Shown here: piece by piece, positions 25,936-34,380 of the stretch
Layout: the number at the start of each line of letters is the position of its first letter
How positions within the stretch are numbered: the stretch's first letter is position 1
Assembly (NCBI RefSeq): GCF_030518215.1
Contig: NZ_JAULRT010000062.1
Coordinates: 248,001 to 312,000, forward strand
Length of the DNA stretch: 64,000 nucleotides
Source of the DNA: Gilvimarinus algae
Lineage (GTDB): Bacteria; Pseudomonadota; Gammaproteobacteria; Pseudomonadales; Cellvibrionaceae
Reading direction: 5' to 3'
The notes under the pieces: generated by a model
Told to the model about the DNA's origin: nothing
Database searches by the model: none
The model's input: only the letters and a program-made list of their open reading frames with translations
Program-made: the position numbers and the translations under genes

Positions 25936-27561
25936 TCAGTGTACCGGGGTGTCTTGCCGGCCCATGCGCTTGCGCACCATTTTCGCGTGCCACATTGCGG
26001 GCACGATCACCAATACCGACATGACACCCAGCACCCACAAGTGATGCTGCTCCAGCGCGCCTAAATTCACCAGTCCGGCGGCCTGCTCGTTGTTGATCAG
26101 CCGGGCAAAGGCCAGCGGGCCAATGGCCGCCTCCCGCGCCACCGCGAAACCACCGCTAAAGGCGGTGTCCCAGCCGAGGGCGGAGAGTGAGCCATAGGCT
26201 TTGTAGGCGATACTGGAGGCGCCAAAACCAATAAAGCCTACGGCCAGTGTGCCGAGGGCAATCAGGCCAAAACCCAGTGCGCCAATGCTGATGAAACCGA
26301 CCGAGACAATCCCCACGCTCACGGGCGCAACGGCTAAACCGCCCCAGGCAAAGAGCAAACCATAGGCTCTGTCGCCACCGGCAATCCACGCCAGCGCCGG
26401 CTTGTCGCCCGCCTCGGGCATGCCGAGTTTGAAGTGCAGCAACGCAATACCGCCCAGCGTCCAGCGGCTTTTGATTTCGCGCCGTGTTGAGCCGGGCGCA
26501 TCGGACTCGTGCGTAAAGGCCTCAGGCAGACGCGCGCGCTCCTGGGCCCTGAGCTTGGGTTGTCTTTTTAACATCCATACCAGCAACCACAGGTAGGTCG
26601 CACCAAAGGCCAGCACCAGCAGTTGGGAGCTTAAAGCGTAAGCCGCGGCCATCTCAGGCGCGCCCTTTGCCAGGTGCTCCAGCAAAAACATGCCCGCTAC
26701 AAACACACCGGCAACCGCGAAAAACAGCGAAACAATCACGATGGCTGCGCGCTTTTCTTTGGCTGTGCGGGACTGGTCAAGGCTCGCTCTGACACTAAAG
26801 AAGGAGCCAATCACCCCGGAGAAGGACGCCAGCAGCGTCACCAGGCTCGCCCACTTAAACACGCTGCCCGCGTGCGAGGCACCGATCCCCAAGGCTGCAG
26901 CCTGGGCTTTGGGGGCGCCAATACCACTGATGGCCGTCAACACCGAGAGCGTAAAGGCGGCGCCGGGCTTGCTCTTTTCAAGCGCGTTTTCAACAAAGTC
27001 CATCATGGCTTTTTGCAGGATTTTTCGCCCGCGCGAGAGGCGCTGTTTAACCGCGTCTTCGCTTAGGTCCAGCTCGTTGGCCACATGCTCTACCGAGCGT
27101 TGCTCGCGGTAAAACAAAATGAGCGGCTCGCGATAGGTATCCGGTAATTTTTCCAGAGCCTGCCACAGCAGTGTCTGCTCTTGTTGCTGAATCAGCGTGT
27201 CATCAATGCTCGCCTGCTCACTGGCGGGCTCTGTGGTTTCATCGTGCTCGCCCAGTGGTTGCCGGGCGGCAGAGCGCCGGTGGCGGCTGACTTTAAACCG
27301 CAGTATCCCGCACAGCCAGGCTTTGAGTTTTTCCGGGTCGCTCAGGGTATCGAGTTTGCGCCAGGCCTCCACAAACGCCTCTTGGGCAATGTCTTCACTG
27401 TGCTTGAAATCGCCCACTGACGAGTAGGCCAGCGAACACAGCAGGCTTTGGTAGCGACTGACGACCTCGCCAAAGGCATCGCGGTCGCCCCCCAGACAAG
27501 CCATCACGAGAGTGGCATCGCTGGAGTCTTTATAGGGCAGGGTCTTTTTGAAAAAGCTCAT
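25936..27561 (-). CDS. ECF-type sigma factor fused to membrane and Gly-rich repeat domain
   Basis: 541 aa from ATG 27561; an in-frame start at 27639 would extend it over its own promoter. Sigma region 2 about 20-85 (ATLVMACLGGDRDAFGEVV, HSEDIAQEAFVEAWRKL), region 4 about 120-180 (ALEKLPDTYREPLILFYREQ, then ELDLSEDAVKQRLSRGRKIL). The rest is membrane-like: helices at about 210-235 (FKWASLVTLLASFSGVIGSFF), 250-275 and 285-310, then a soluble link, and a Gly-rich segment of regular small repeats (VGIVSVGFISIGALGFGLIAL). A last helix precedes a basic tail. Such fused sigma factors are known, mostly from other phyla. No separate anti-sigma gene is adjacent, so the membrane part may serve that role (inference). 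It shares a promoter motif with the divergent gene. Confidence 0.85.
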   Translation of the reverse strand: MSFFKKTLPYKDSSDATLVMACLGGDRDAFGEVVSRYQSLLCSLAYSSVGDFKHSEDIAQEAFVEAWRKLDTLSDPEKLKAWLCGILRFKVSRHRRSAARQPLGEHDETTEPASEQASIDDTLIQQQEQTLLWQALEKLPDTYREPLILFYREQRSVEHVANELDLSEDAVKQRLSRGRKILQKAMMDFVENALEKSKPGAAFTLSVLTAISGIGAPKAQAAALGIGASHAGSVFKWASLVTLLASFSGVIGSFFSVRASLDQSRTAKEKRAAIVIVSLFFAVAGVFVAGMFLLEHLAKGAPEMAAAYALSSQLLVLAFGATYLWLLVWMLKRQPKLRAQERARLPEAFTHESDAPGSTRREIKSRWTLGGIALLHFKLGMPEAGDKPALAWIAGGDRAYGLLFAWGGLAVAPVSVGIVSVGFISIGALGFGLIALGTLAVGFIGFGASSIAYKAYGSLSALGWDTAFSGGFAVAREAAIGPLAFARLINNEQAAGLVNLGALEQHHLWVLGVMSVLVIVPAMWHAKMVRKRMGRQDTPVH

Positions 27562-27628
27562 AGGGTCCATTTCCGGCTGAAGTCGATGTAAACCACTTAT
27601 CGGTCTGGCAATAACAATTACCACGTGA

Positions 27629-27661
27629 ATAAGTGCCACTTCAGGGCCATGAGGTGACAGG
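27629..27661 (-). promoter_or_regulatory. Sigma-gene promoter motif (self-regulated candidate)
   Basis: Read on the minus strand: CCTGTCACCT, 13 nt, TGGCACTTAT, about 68 nt before the sigma factor ATG. Identical in both boxes and in spacing to the motif on the plus strand at 27776. TGTCAC is a known type of ECF -35 element. An ECF promoter recognised by the encoded sigma factor is inferred. Confidence 0.7.
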
Positions 27662-27775
27662 TTTTCTTATTTTTTATCGCATCCGGCTCTGAGATCCACT
27701 GTAGGGGCCAGCTCGGGGGCGATTGATGCATCTGCAGGGCTAATCATTCCCCGAATCAGAAAAAACTGCAAATTT

Positions 27776-27808
27776 CCTGTCACCTTTTCCTCGCGGCTTG
27801 GCACTTAT
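27776..27808 (+). promoter_or_regulatory. Matching promoter motif for the CIA30-like gene
   Basis: CCTGTCACCT, 13 nt, TGGCACTTAT, 60 nt before the ATG at 27869. Mirror copy of the motif at 27629-27661. The spacers share little sequence, so the boxes look selected rather than copied. The 307-bp divergent gap 27562-27868 holds nothing else I recognise. Confidence 0.7.
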
Positions 27809-27868
27809 GCCCAAACACCCAGGCACAAGCCTGAACCTTAATGGCCTTAAATGACGAGGAGATACACC

Positions 27869-28468
27869 ATGAAAGCACGCACTCTTACACCAGTAGCACC
27901 TATAAAGTCACTGGCTCTGGCGGCATTGCTGACGCTGTCTGCCACCGCTCTTGCCGAGCCTTTAAAACCGCTGGTGGATGATTTTGCCACCGCCGGCAAT
28001 AACAGCCTGGGGCTGCAGCGCCAGTACATCAGCGACAGCGTCGCCGGTGGTGCCAGCACCATGAACCACACATTGGCCGATGGCGTCTTGACCGTATCGG
28101 GCGAGATCGTACCGGCGCGTGGCCAACTGGGTTGGACCTCCTGCGCTCTGCCGCTGAATGCCCAGGGTCTGGCTCAGAACGCCGCGGCCTACCAGGGTGT
28201 GCTGCTGCGCATCAAAGTAAGCGAGGGCAATGTCTCGCTCACGGTCAACAGCACGGAGGTGACCAACTTTGATTACCATGCCGCGCCTCTGGCGGTGCCC
28301 GCCGATGGCCAGTTCCACGAGGTAAAAGTCCCATTTTCCAGTCTGCAGCGCGCCTGGTCAGAGCAGATTCCCCTGAACCCCAGCACCTTAAACGGCTTGA
28401 GCATTGTCGCCTACAGCCCGCAAGCGGCGCCCTTTGAATATCAACTCGATGAAGTGCGCTTTTACTGA
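27869..28468 (+). CDS. Exported CIA30-like (complex I intermediate-associated protein 30) domain protein
   Basis: 199 aa from ATG 27869 (GAGGAG 7 nt upstream); an in-frame ATG at 27851 lacks an SD. Signal peptide ends TALA|EP. The mature part is a jelly-roll fold: LVDDFATAGNNSLGLQRQYI at the start, VLLRIKVSEGNVSLTVNSTEV, and VPADGQFHEVKVPFSSLQRA ... LDEVRFY at the end, all typical of CIA30/NDUFAF1-like domains. Bacterial members are often found near ECF regulators; function unclear. Probably controlled by the divergent sigma factor. Confidence 0.75.
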   Translation: MKARTLTPVAPIKSLALAALLTLSATALAEPLKPLVDDFATAGNNSLGLQRQYISDSVAGGASTMNHTLADGVLTVSGEIVPARGQLGWTSCALPLNAQGLAQNAAAYQGVLLRIKVSEGNVSLTVNSTEVTNFDYHAAPLAVPADGQFHEVKVPFSSLQRAWSEQIPLNPSTLNGLSIVAYSPQAAPFEYQLDEVRFY

Positions 28469-28475
28469 TTAATAA

Positions 28476-28506
28476 GCGCCGCGGTAGCGGCGCCATACTT
28501 TTTTAT
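28476..28506 (+). terminator. Rho-independent terminator after the CIA30-like gene
   Basis: GCGCCG/CGGCGC stem with 6-nt loop, then CATACTTTTTTATTT. Stem plus T-run. Confidence 0.7.
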
Positions 28507-28523
28507 TTGAGTGAGCCAATCCC

Positions 28524-29756
28524 ATGACATCAATGACACACACAAACCAGCGGCTGGACTATCTGGACGCGGTAAGGGCTTTTGCGCTTCTGTTGGGCAT
28601 CGTTTTTCACGCGAGCCTGTCATTTTTGCCCGTGTACATCGGCTGGGCGGTGATGGATGTGTCCACCAGCAATCTCGTCGCCCATTTTATGCTGGTGAGC
28701 CACTCTTTCCGGATGGAGTTGTTTTTTCTGGTGGCCGGCTTTTTCAGCCATATGACTTTTCACCGCGCCGGGGCTGGGCCCTTCGTGCGCTCGCGCCTGC
28801 TGCGTATCGCCGTGCCTTTTGGGGTGGGCTGGTTTTTGCTCCGGCCGCTGTTGATATCCGGCTGGGTGATGGGTATGCAAAGCCTGCGCGGCGAGGTGGA
28901 TTTTTCGGCAGCTATGCTACAAAGCTGGGTGTCGTTTATGGAATCGATGGGTAACCCTTTTACCGGAACCCACTTGTGGTTTCTGTACTATCTGCTGGTG
29001 ATTACGGCCCTGGTATTGGCGATTCGCTCGCTGGTGGGTTTGCTGGGGGCTTGGGGGCGGTCCGTCACTCGCGCGGCGGATGCAGCCGCTGCCTGGCTCT
29101 GTCACTCACCTGCCGGCATGGTGGTACTAGCGTTACCGACGGCCGCCGCTTTATGGTTTATGAACCACTGGGGCATGGATACGCCGGATAGATCCCTGGT
29201 GCCACAGCTTCCGGTGCTTTTGATTTACACCGGGTGCTTTGGCTTTGGCTGGTTGCTGCAGCGCCAGAGCCACTTAATGGAAAGTTTCAGTCGCCTAACG
29301 CCCGCGCGCCTGCTGATGACCTTGCTGGCGGTGATCGCCGCCGTCTATCTCAGTGGTTTTCAGGCCAGAACCGGCCACCCGCAATACGTCACCTTTAAAC
29401 TGGCGTTTGTGCTCAGCTACGCACTGATGATGTGGTCTCTCGTGGCGCTGACCATTGGTGTGTTTCGCCGATGCTTAAATCGGCCGCGCGAGTGGGTGCG
29501 CTATCTGGCGGATGCGTCTTACTGGCTGTATTTGATTCACTTGCCCATCGTGGTCTGGCTGCAAATTGCCTTTGCCGAGGTGCCATGGCATTGGGCCGTT
29601 AAGCTCGCTTTAATTTCGGGTATTACCGTGGCGGTGTCCCTCTTGCTGTACGATCTGCTGATCAGGCAGACGTTTATCGGCACTGTGCTCAATGGGCGGC
29701 GTAAGCAGAGAGCCTTGCGGCTGCGACGCAACCCCGCACTGGCAGCGCCGCTTTAG
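28524..29756 (+). CDS. Acyltransferase family 3 membrane protein (OpgC-like)
   Basis: 410 aa with about ten helices. Begins RLDYLDAVRAFALLLGIVFHASLSF, containing the family Arg and catalytic His; MELFFLVAGFFSHM follows, the usual FFLISGF-type motif. Acyltransferase_3 proteins O-acylate periplasmic glucans, LPS or exopolysaccharides; the RxxxLDxxR and H pattern fits OpgC/OafA-type enzymes. Its stop overlaps the convergent coiled-coil gene by 4 nt. Confidence 0.8.
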   Translation: MTSMTHTNQRLDYLDAVRAFALLLGIVFHASLSFLPVYIGWAVMDVSTSNLVAHFMLVSHSFRMELFFLVAGFFSHMTFHRAGAGPFVRSRLLRIAVPFGVGWFLLRPLLISGWVMGMQSLRGEVDFSAAMLQSWVSFMESMGNPFTGTHLWFLYYLLVITALVLAIRSLVGLLGAWGRSVTRAADAAAAWLCHSPAGMVVLALPTAAALWFMNHWGMDTPDRSLVPQLPVLLIYTGCFGFGWLLQRQSHLMESFSRLTPARLLMTLLAVIAAVYLSGFQARTGHPQYVTFKLAFVLSYALMMWSLVALTIGVFRRCLNRPREWVRYLADASYWLYLIHLPIVVWLQIAFAEVPWHWAVKLALISGITVAVSLLLYDLLIRQTFIGTVLNGRRKQRALRLRRNPALAAPL

Positions 29757-30694
29757 GAGTCGGCGCGCGCCGACCACCGTCCATTTTTATCTCGGCATAC
29801 ATTAAAGTCATTGGATGTCGATTCGCTGCGGTTATCGGGTTCAAAAGCAACCACCCGAATTTGGCGGCATCCTTGTTGACCTTTGATTTGCTCAGCGAGC
29901 AATTCAACTTCTCCGACAAAGTCGCTGCCTGGCATTTGGAACCTTTGCTTGTCGCCGACGTGAGCGGAGCTGACAAAGTCCTGCAGCGTTGATTTCAGGT
30001 AATCGCTCTGCTCTTGTGTCAGGGGCTTGCCCGATGGTGTGATCACCTTGGTGATGTCGGACATGAGGTTGAAAGGCGCTTTGATAATGCCGGTAAAAAA
30101 GCCGGACACAGCGCTTTCGCCGGCTTCGCTGGCGGTTTGGTCAATGTCGGCAATAATGGCTTCCACCCGGCCAAGGGTCGGGTCAATGGTTGCGCGAATG
30201 GCTTGTGATTCTGCCAAAAACTGCGGTGCCAGCGCTCGGTAGGCCTCCAGCTCTACGCGGTAGGCTTCAAGCTCCGCGAGTATGGCGGGCAGGTCCTGGC
30301 GTACTCTTTCTACTTGTTCGCGCACCAGGGCGACCTCCTCGCGCACCGCGGCGGATTCGGCCAGCAGTGTGCGGCTGTCGGTGCGCACATTGTCCACGGT
30401 GGTGACGACACTATCGACCCGTTCAAGCACGCCGGGCAGCTGTTCAATAATCGCCTGGCTTTGTTCCACCACCGCATTGGTTTGCAAGCGAATGGCTTTT
30501 GATTCCTGCAGTATGTCGGGTATTAAGTCCACCACCGGCGTGACCGCCCCGGAAATCTCCGTGACGCTATCGGCGGTTTGCGGCAGTTGCTCGGCAATAC
30601 GCGTCAGCGAAAAACCAAAGTAAAAAATAGCGCCGGCCAGCAGGCTGACCGCCAGGGCTATCGCAAATTGCCCAATCACTCTTGCTTGAGACAT
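29753..30694 (-). CDS. Membrane-anchored coiled-coil protein with 17 kDa-antigen-like C-terminus
   Basis: 313 aa. N-terminal helix (IGQFAIALAVSLLAGAIFYFGF), then an amphipathic coiled coil about residues 35-190 (REEVALVREQVERVRQDLPA). The C-terminal 70 residues have two cysteines (GCRQIRVVAFEPD, NDFNVCRDKNGRW) and resemble the small domain of surface antigens of the 17 kDa type. Exported part would be periplasmic. Function unknown. Confidence 0.55.
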   Translation of the reverse strand: MSQARVIGQFAIALAVSLLAGAIFYFGFSLTRIAEQLPQTADSVTEISGAVTPVVDLIPDILQESKAIRLQTNAVVEQSQAIIEQLPGVLERVDSVVTTVDNVRTDSRTLLAESAAVREEVALVREQVERVRQDLPAILAELEAYRVELEAYRALAPQFLAESQAIRATIDPTLGRVEAIIADIDQTASEAGESAVSGFFTGIIKAPFNLMSDITKVITPSGKPLTQEQSDYLKSTLQDFVSSAHVGDKQRFQMPGSDFVGEVELLAEQIKGQQGCRQIRVVAFEPDNRSESTSNDFNVCRDKNGRWSARADS

Positions 30695-30755
30695 GATCTA
30701 TTCCCTGTTTCATTCACTGCACTAGACGGGGGGCCACAGTATTGGGTAATGCCGC

Positions 30756-31730
30756 TCAATGATTCTCCAGTATAGAGGGCTCGGCGCCAAAGCGCTTGCG
30801 ATACTCCCCGGGGCCCAGCCCGACAATGCGGGTGAAGACTTTGCGAAATGAGGCCGGGTCTTTGTAGCCCACCTCCCAGGCGATGCTTTCTATGGGCTCA
30901 CGCCCCAGTTGTAACCGCTCCTGCGCTTTGCTCACGCGAATGTGCTGGCAATAGTCGGTGCTGGTTAATCCGGTGGCGCGGGCAAAGCGGCGTAAAAACG
31001 TGCGCGGCTCTAGGCCGGCTTTTTTTGCCAGTACACTCACGGAGCCTGTTCGGGCCTGGGTGCTGTGCAGCCAGTGCTGCACTTGCAAAATCGCTTTATC
31101 GCCGTGGTTGAGCCGGGGGGAAAAGGGGCGGTAGTAGCGCTGCTCGCGCCCTGGCGGATCAATCAGCAGGGTGCGGGCGGTGTCCAGCATTACCCTGGGG
31201 CCCAAAAACCGGTCCACCAGTCGCAGCCCCAGGTCCGTCCAGGACATGGCGCCGCCGGCAGTGATTACATCCCCGTCATCCACCATCAGCCGCTCGGTCG
31301 CCCAGTGCACGGCGGGAAAGGCCGCCTCCACCGCCTCGGTGTACATCCAGTGGGTGGTGGCGGTTCGCCCCTGCAAAATACCGGTGCGGGCCAGCACAAA
31401 AGCGCCGCCGCATACCGAGCAGGCAATCGCGCCCTGGCGGTGGGCCTCGGTCAGCCACCTCAGCATAGGCGCCGGGATGGGCAGCTGTTCGGGGTTGTGC
31501 AGCGTGGGCGGAACAATCACGGCGTCCGGCCCGGCGCCGCTCTCGCCCCACACCCGCTCGGGCGCCACCTCCTCATGGGGTTGCCAGTGGCTGACACGCA
31601 GCGGCCGGTCGGGCTCGCGCTCGGCCAGCTGGCGGTTGGCGGTGTGGAACAGATCCGTCATGCCCAAAACCGCAGCCTGTTGGGCGCCAGAGTAGAGCAG
31701 CAGGGCTATATCCACCGTTTTTGGCTGCAT
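30756..31730 (-). CDS. GlxA-family AraC-type transcriptional regulator
   Basis: 324 aa. Residues 1-185 form a DJ-1/PfpI-like domain (VDIALLLYSGAQQAAVLGMTDLF; ACSVCGGAFVLARTGILQGR with the nucleophile-elbow Cys; DVITAGGAMSWTDLGLRLV). Residues about 220-318 form an AraC DNA-binding domain (SVSVLAKKAGLEPRTFLRRF, then IESIAWEVGYKDPASFRKVF). Members sense small metabolites. Divergent from the cysteine hydrolase gene (99-bp gap), a common regulator-target arrangement. Confidence 0.9.
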   Translation of the reverse strand: MQPKTVDIALLLYSGAQQAAVLGMTDLFHTANRQLAEREPDRPLRVSHWQPHEEVAPERVWGESGAGPDAVIVPPTLHNPEQLPIPAPMLRWLTEAHRQGAIACSVCGGAFVLARTGILQGRTATTHWMYTEAVEAAFPAVHWATERLMVDDGDVITAGGAMSWTDLGLRLVDRFLGPRVMLDTARTLLIDPPGREQRYYRPFSPRLNHGDKAILQVQHWLHSTQARTGSVSVLAKKAGLEPRTFLRRFARATGLTSTDYCQHIRVSKAQERLQLGREPIESIAWEVGYKDPASFRKVFTRIVGLGPGEYRKRFGAEPSILENH

Positions 31731-31829
31731 GTGTCACTATCGCCTTTAAGTTTGTCAAAAGTGCCACTTCGCATTATGCCCCGCGCTGCGCACACTGTCG
31801 ATTCACTTTCACCAACAGAGGAAGCACCC

Positions 31830-32378
31830 ATGACCAAGCAAGCCCTAATCGTTGTCGACATTCAAAACGAATACTTCCCCGGCGGTAAAATGCTGCTGGA
31901 GGGCATAGACCAGGCCGCCGCCAACGCGGCCGTAGCCATCGCCCGGGCCCGCGCTAATGGCGATGTGGTGGTGAACATCCACCATCAGGAGCCAGACCCC
32001 CAGGCGCCGGTGTTTACCGCTGGCACCGATGGCATCACTATTCACCCAAGCGTGGCGCCCCAGGCGGGCGAAAAGGTGATACTGAAAAACTACCCCAACG
32101 CCTTTTTAAAAACCGACCTGCACGAGTATCTGCAAGCGCAGGGAGTAGAGCGGGTGGTCATCATTGGCGCCATGAGCCATATGTGCATTCAGGCCACCAC
32201 CCGCGCGGCCTCAGATTTGGGCTACCAGGCCACTGTTCTGCACGACGCCTGCGCCACTTTGGCGTTGGCTTTTAACGGCGTGACCGTACCGGCGGCGCAG
32301 GTGCACGCGTCGTCTATGGCGGCGCTGGGGTTTGCGTATGCTGAGGTTGTGGGGGTGGGTGAGTGGTTGGAATCATGA
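31830..32378 (+). CDS. Cysteine hydrolase, isochorismatase family
   Basis: 182 aa from ATG 31830; SD GAGGAAG. Catalytic triad typical of the family: Asp in LIVVDIQNEYFPGG (residue about 9), Lys in VILKNYPNAFLKTD (about 88) and Cys in IGAMSHMCIQATTRAA (about 119). Hydrolyses amides or small ring compounds (nicotinamidase-like family); substrate unknown. The plus-strand frame is open a further 765 nt upstream, across the regulator gene, but that is antisense frame opening and not part of the protein. Confidence 0.9.
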   Translation: MTKQALIVVDIQNEYFPGGKMLLEGIDQAAANAAVAIARARANGDVVVNIHHQEPDPQAPVFTAGTDGITIHPSVAPQAGEKVILKNYPNAFLKTDLHEYLQAQGVERVVIIGAMSHMCIQATTRAASDLGYQATVLHDACATLALAFNGVTVPAAQVHASSMAALGFAYAEVVGVGEWLES

Positions 32379-32428
32379 TCAGTTCTCAGCCACACAAGCC
32401 AAAGCGGCCTAACAGCTGATTTTTCTCT

Positions 32429-32513
32429 TTATCGGCCGATAACTTTCGCTTGAGCCGATTGTTTGCCATAATCGGCTCATAATTTGATCCGATTAAGGTG
32501 TCTATTCGGCTCA
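32429..32513 (+). promoter_or_regulatory. Cluster of CGGC/GCCG operator-like repeats before fic
   Basis: A perfect 14-bp palindrome TTATCGGCCGATAA (32429-32442); TGAGCCGATT / AATCGGCTCA as a perfect inverted pair (32451-32460, 32470-32479); and a further TTCGGCTCA that runs into the fic start codon (32505-32513). Repeated half-sites over 85 bp suggest an operator. The binding protein is unknown; Fic itself carries a C-terminal winged helix and could be the repressor. Confidence 0.5.
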
Positions 32514-33622
32514 TGTACATTTGGCAGCAGGGCAACTGGCCCCACTTTGAGTGGGACGATGCGGTGTTAAAGCCGAAGCTTGACGCTGTGCGCCTGTTAC
32601 AGGGGCGTTTACTGGGCCGAGCGGAATCAGTATCTGCGGATTCGGTGTTAAACGCTCAAATGGATGCGTTAATCCAAAACGCCATTCGTACCAGTGAAAT
32701 AGAAGGCGAGCATCTGGATGCAGGCTCGGTACGCTCCTCCGTGGCCCGTCAATTGGGCGTGGAGCAAGCGGCCCTGCTGGGTAAGGCAACGCCCAAGTCG
32801 GACTCGTTGGTTGCCTTATTGCTCGAAGCTACAGGTCGGCCCGATGAACCTCTAACCCAGGCGAAACTATGCCACTGGCAAGCCATGCTCTTCCCCGAAG
32901 GCGGTAGCTTGATAAGGGATATAAACGTGGGCGCACTGCGTGGCGAGCAGGCCATGCAGGTGGTATCAGGTCAGTTAGATAATCCCAAAGTACATTTCGA
33001 AGCGCCGCCACGCAAAGGGCTGGAGCAAGAGCTCGAACACTTCCTCAAATGGTTTAACCATCCACCTGGTGAACTAGACGCTTTAGTGCGAGCAGGTTTA
33101 GCCCACCTCTGGCTGGTAACACTACACCCGTTTGACGATGGTAATGGTCGCGTCACCCGCGCAGTAACCGACAGAGCTTTGGCGCAGGCTGAAGGCCAGT
33201 CCGTGCGTTTTTACTCACTTAGTGCTGCCATCATGGCCGACCGCCAAGCCTATTACGACCACTTGGAAAATGCCCAAAAGGGCGAGCTGGACGTTACGCC
33301 TTGGCTTACCTGGTTTTTATCCACATTAGAGGCGGCCCTGCAACAAGCCTTAAGCCGAATAGACCGGGTGCTGGATAAAACACGTTTCTGGCAACGCCAC
33401 GCCAGTACCGTGTTAAGTGAGCGGCAAATAAAAGTGCTCAACCGCTTGCTGGATACCGCCGGTGAAGAGTTTGAGCAGGGCATTAACGCCCGCAAATACC
33501 AAGCCCTGGCAAAGGTGAGTAAACCCACGGCTACGCGGGATTTGGCGGATTTACTGGAGAAGGGCTGTTTGAAGAAGTTGCCGGGTGGTGGGAGGAGTAC
33601 TAGGTATGGGGTTGGTTTTTGA
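32513..33622 (+). CDS. Fic family AMPylase-type protein with C-terminal winged helix
   Basis: 369 aa from ATG 32513, where the family start MYIWQQGNWP is found; the GTG 15 nt earlier adds SIRL only. Inhibitory helix TSEIEGE (about 59-65, pattern S/TxxxEG) marks it as a class II Fic with autoinhibition. Active-site loop HPFDDGNGRVTR about 205-216, complete with the catalytic His. C-terminal 90 residues form a winged helix (VSKPTATRDLADLLEKGCLKK). Fic proteins transfer AMP or other groups to target proteins. The 3' 233 bp of this gene are repeated at 35341. Confidence 0.9.
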   Translation: MYIWQQGNWPHFEWDDAVLKPKLDAVRLLQGRLLGRAESVSADSVLNAQMDALIQNAIRTSEIEGEHLDAGSVRSSVARQLGVEQAALLGKATPKSDSLVALLLEATGRPDEPLTQAKLCHWQAMLFPEGGSLIRDINVGALRGEQAMQVVSGQLDNPKVHFEAPPRKGLEQELEHFLKWFNHPPGELDALVRAGLAHLWLVTLHPFDDGNGRVTRAVTDRALAQAEGQSVRFYSLSAAIMADRQAYYDHLENAQKGELDVTPWLTWFLSTLEAALQQALSRIDRVLDKTRFWQRHASTVLSERQIKVLNRLLDTAGEEFEQGINARKYQALAKVSKPTATRDLADLLEKGCLKKLPGGGRSTRYGVGF

Positions 33623-33634
33623 GTGTTGGGTTGT
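33402..33634 (+). repeat. Direct repeat, copy 1 (3' end of fic)
   Basis: 233 bp matching 35341-35573 with no indels and about 18 differences by my count, offset 1939 bp. Weaker similarity continues to about 33700, including TCATCTGACCCC. Copies bracket the HTH/nucleotidyltransferase cassette. Confidence 0.9.
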
Positions 33635-33843
33635 TCCAAGGCTGGATTAAAGTGGGAGGAGTTTTGTGCCAAAAGTCTCATCTGACCCCTGTTAGTTCCC
33701 GATATATTTGTTTCAGTTTGTTGAACACTATAAATATTGGACATTGAAGAGGGGCTCCCACCTGTTGACCCTTGCGCTTTATACTGTGACAATGTCCCTT
33801 GTCCTAAAACAAAGGACGACCTGTTGGCGCATGAGCAATTCAC

Positions 33844-34380
33844 ATGAAAAGCAAAGACATTTTATTGCTACTTAAGCTAGTGAGCTTGGAGCAGTCGCCC
33901 AGCGCAGCCTCTAAAGAGCATTACAGTGTGCGGGGGTTAGAAGCTTCTACTGGCATCAGCAAAAGCGAGTTGAGCCATGCGTTGAACCGTTGTGTCGAAG
34001 TGGGTTTGGTGGCCCGTCATCACCGCACAGACTTGCTTCAAGTTAATCGTCGTGCCCTGTTGGGGTTACTGCGCGAGGGTGTGAAATACGTGTTTCCAGC
34101 TTCGCTGGGGGCCGTGGTGCGTGGTATGCCAACAGCCTTTGCTGCACCGGGCTTACAGGGCAAGGTCATGTCTGCCGGCGACTTGATACCGGTCTGGCCT
34201 CACGCCCAATCCAGCCAGATGGGGCAAGGGGTAAAGCCATTGCATAAAAGCGTGCCTGAGGCGGCCAGCAAAGACGCCAACCTCTATGACATGTTGGCAC
34301 TGGTCGACGCTATCAGGCTGGGCAACGCTCGTGAAGCCGCAGTGGCGGCGGGATTGCTGGAGGAGATATTTGCGCAATGA
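33844..34380 (+). CDS. Winged-helix protein paired with a nucleotidyltransferase
   Basis: 178 aa. N-terminal winged helix-turn-helix about residues 5-80 (VRGLEASTGISKSELSHALNRC ... LVARHHRTD), then a small domain and a C-terminal helical stretch (LYDMLALVDAIRLGNAREAA). It ends at ATGA overlapping the nucleotidyltransferase ORF. This arrangement, an HTH regulator followed by an AbiEii-like nucleotidyltransferase, is like AbiE and related toxin-antitoxin pairs; the HTH protein would be the antitoxin/repressor. Its partner is broken here, so the pair is probably dead or only partly active. Confidence 0.65.
   Translation: MKSKDILLLLKLVSLEQSPSAASKEHYSVRGLEASTGISKSELSHALNRCVEVGLVARHHRTDLLQVNRRALLGLLREGVKYVFPASLGAVVRGMPTAFAAPGLQGKVMSAGDLIPVWPHAQSSQMGQGVKPLHKSVPEAASKDANLYDMLALVDAIRLGNAREAAVAAGLLEEIFAQ

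Noticed and set aside
31065-31829. N-terminal extension of the cysteine hydrolase frame
   Set aside because: Antisense to the GlxA-family regulator; the true start ATG 31830 has an SD and begins the conserved domain.
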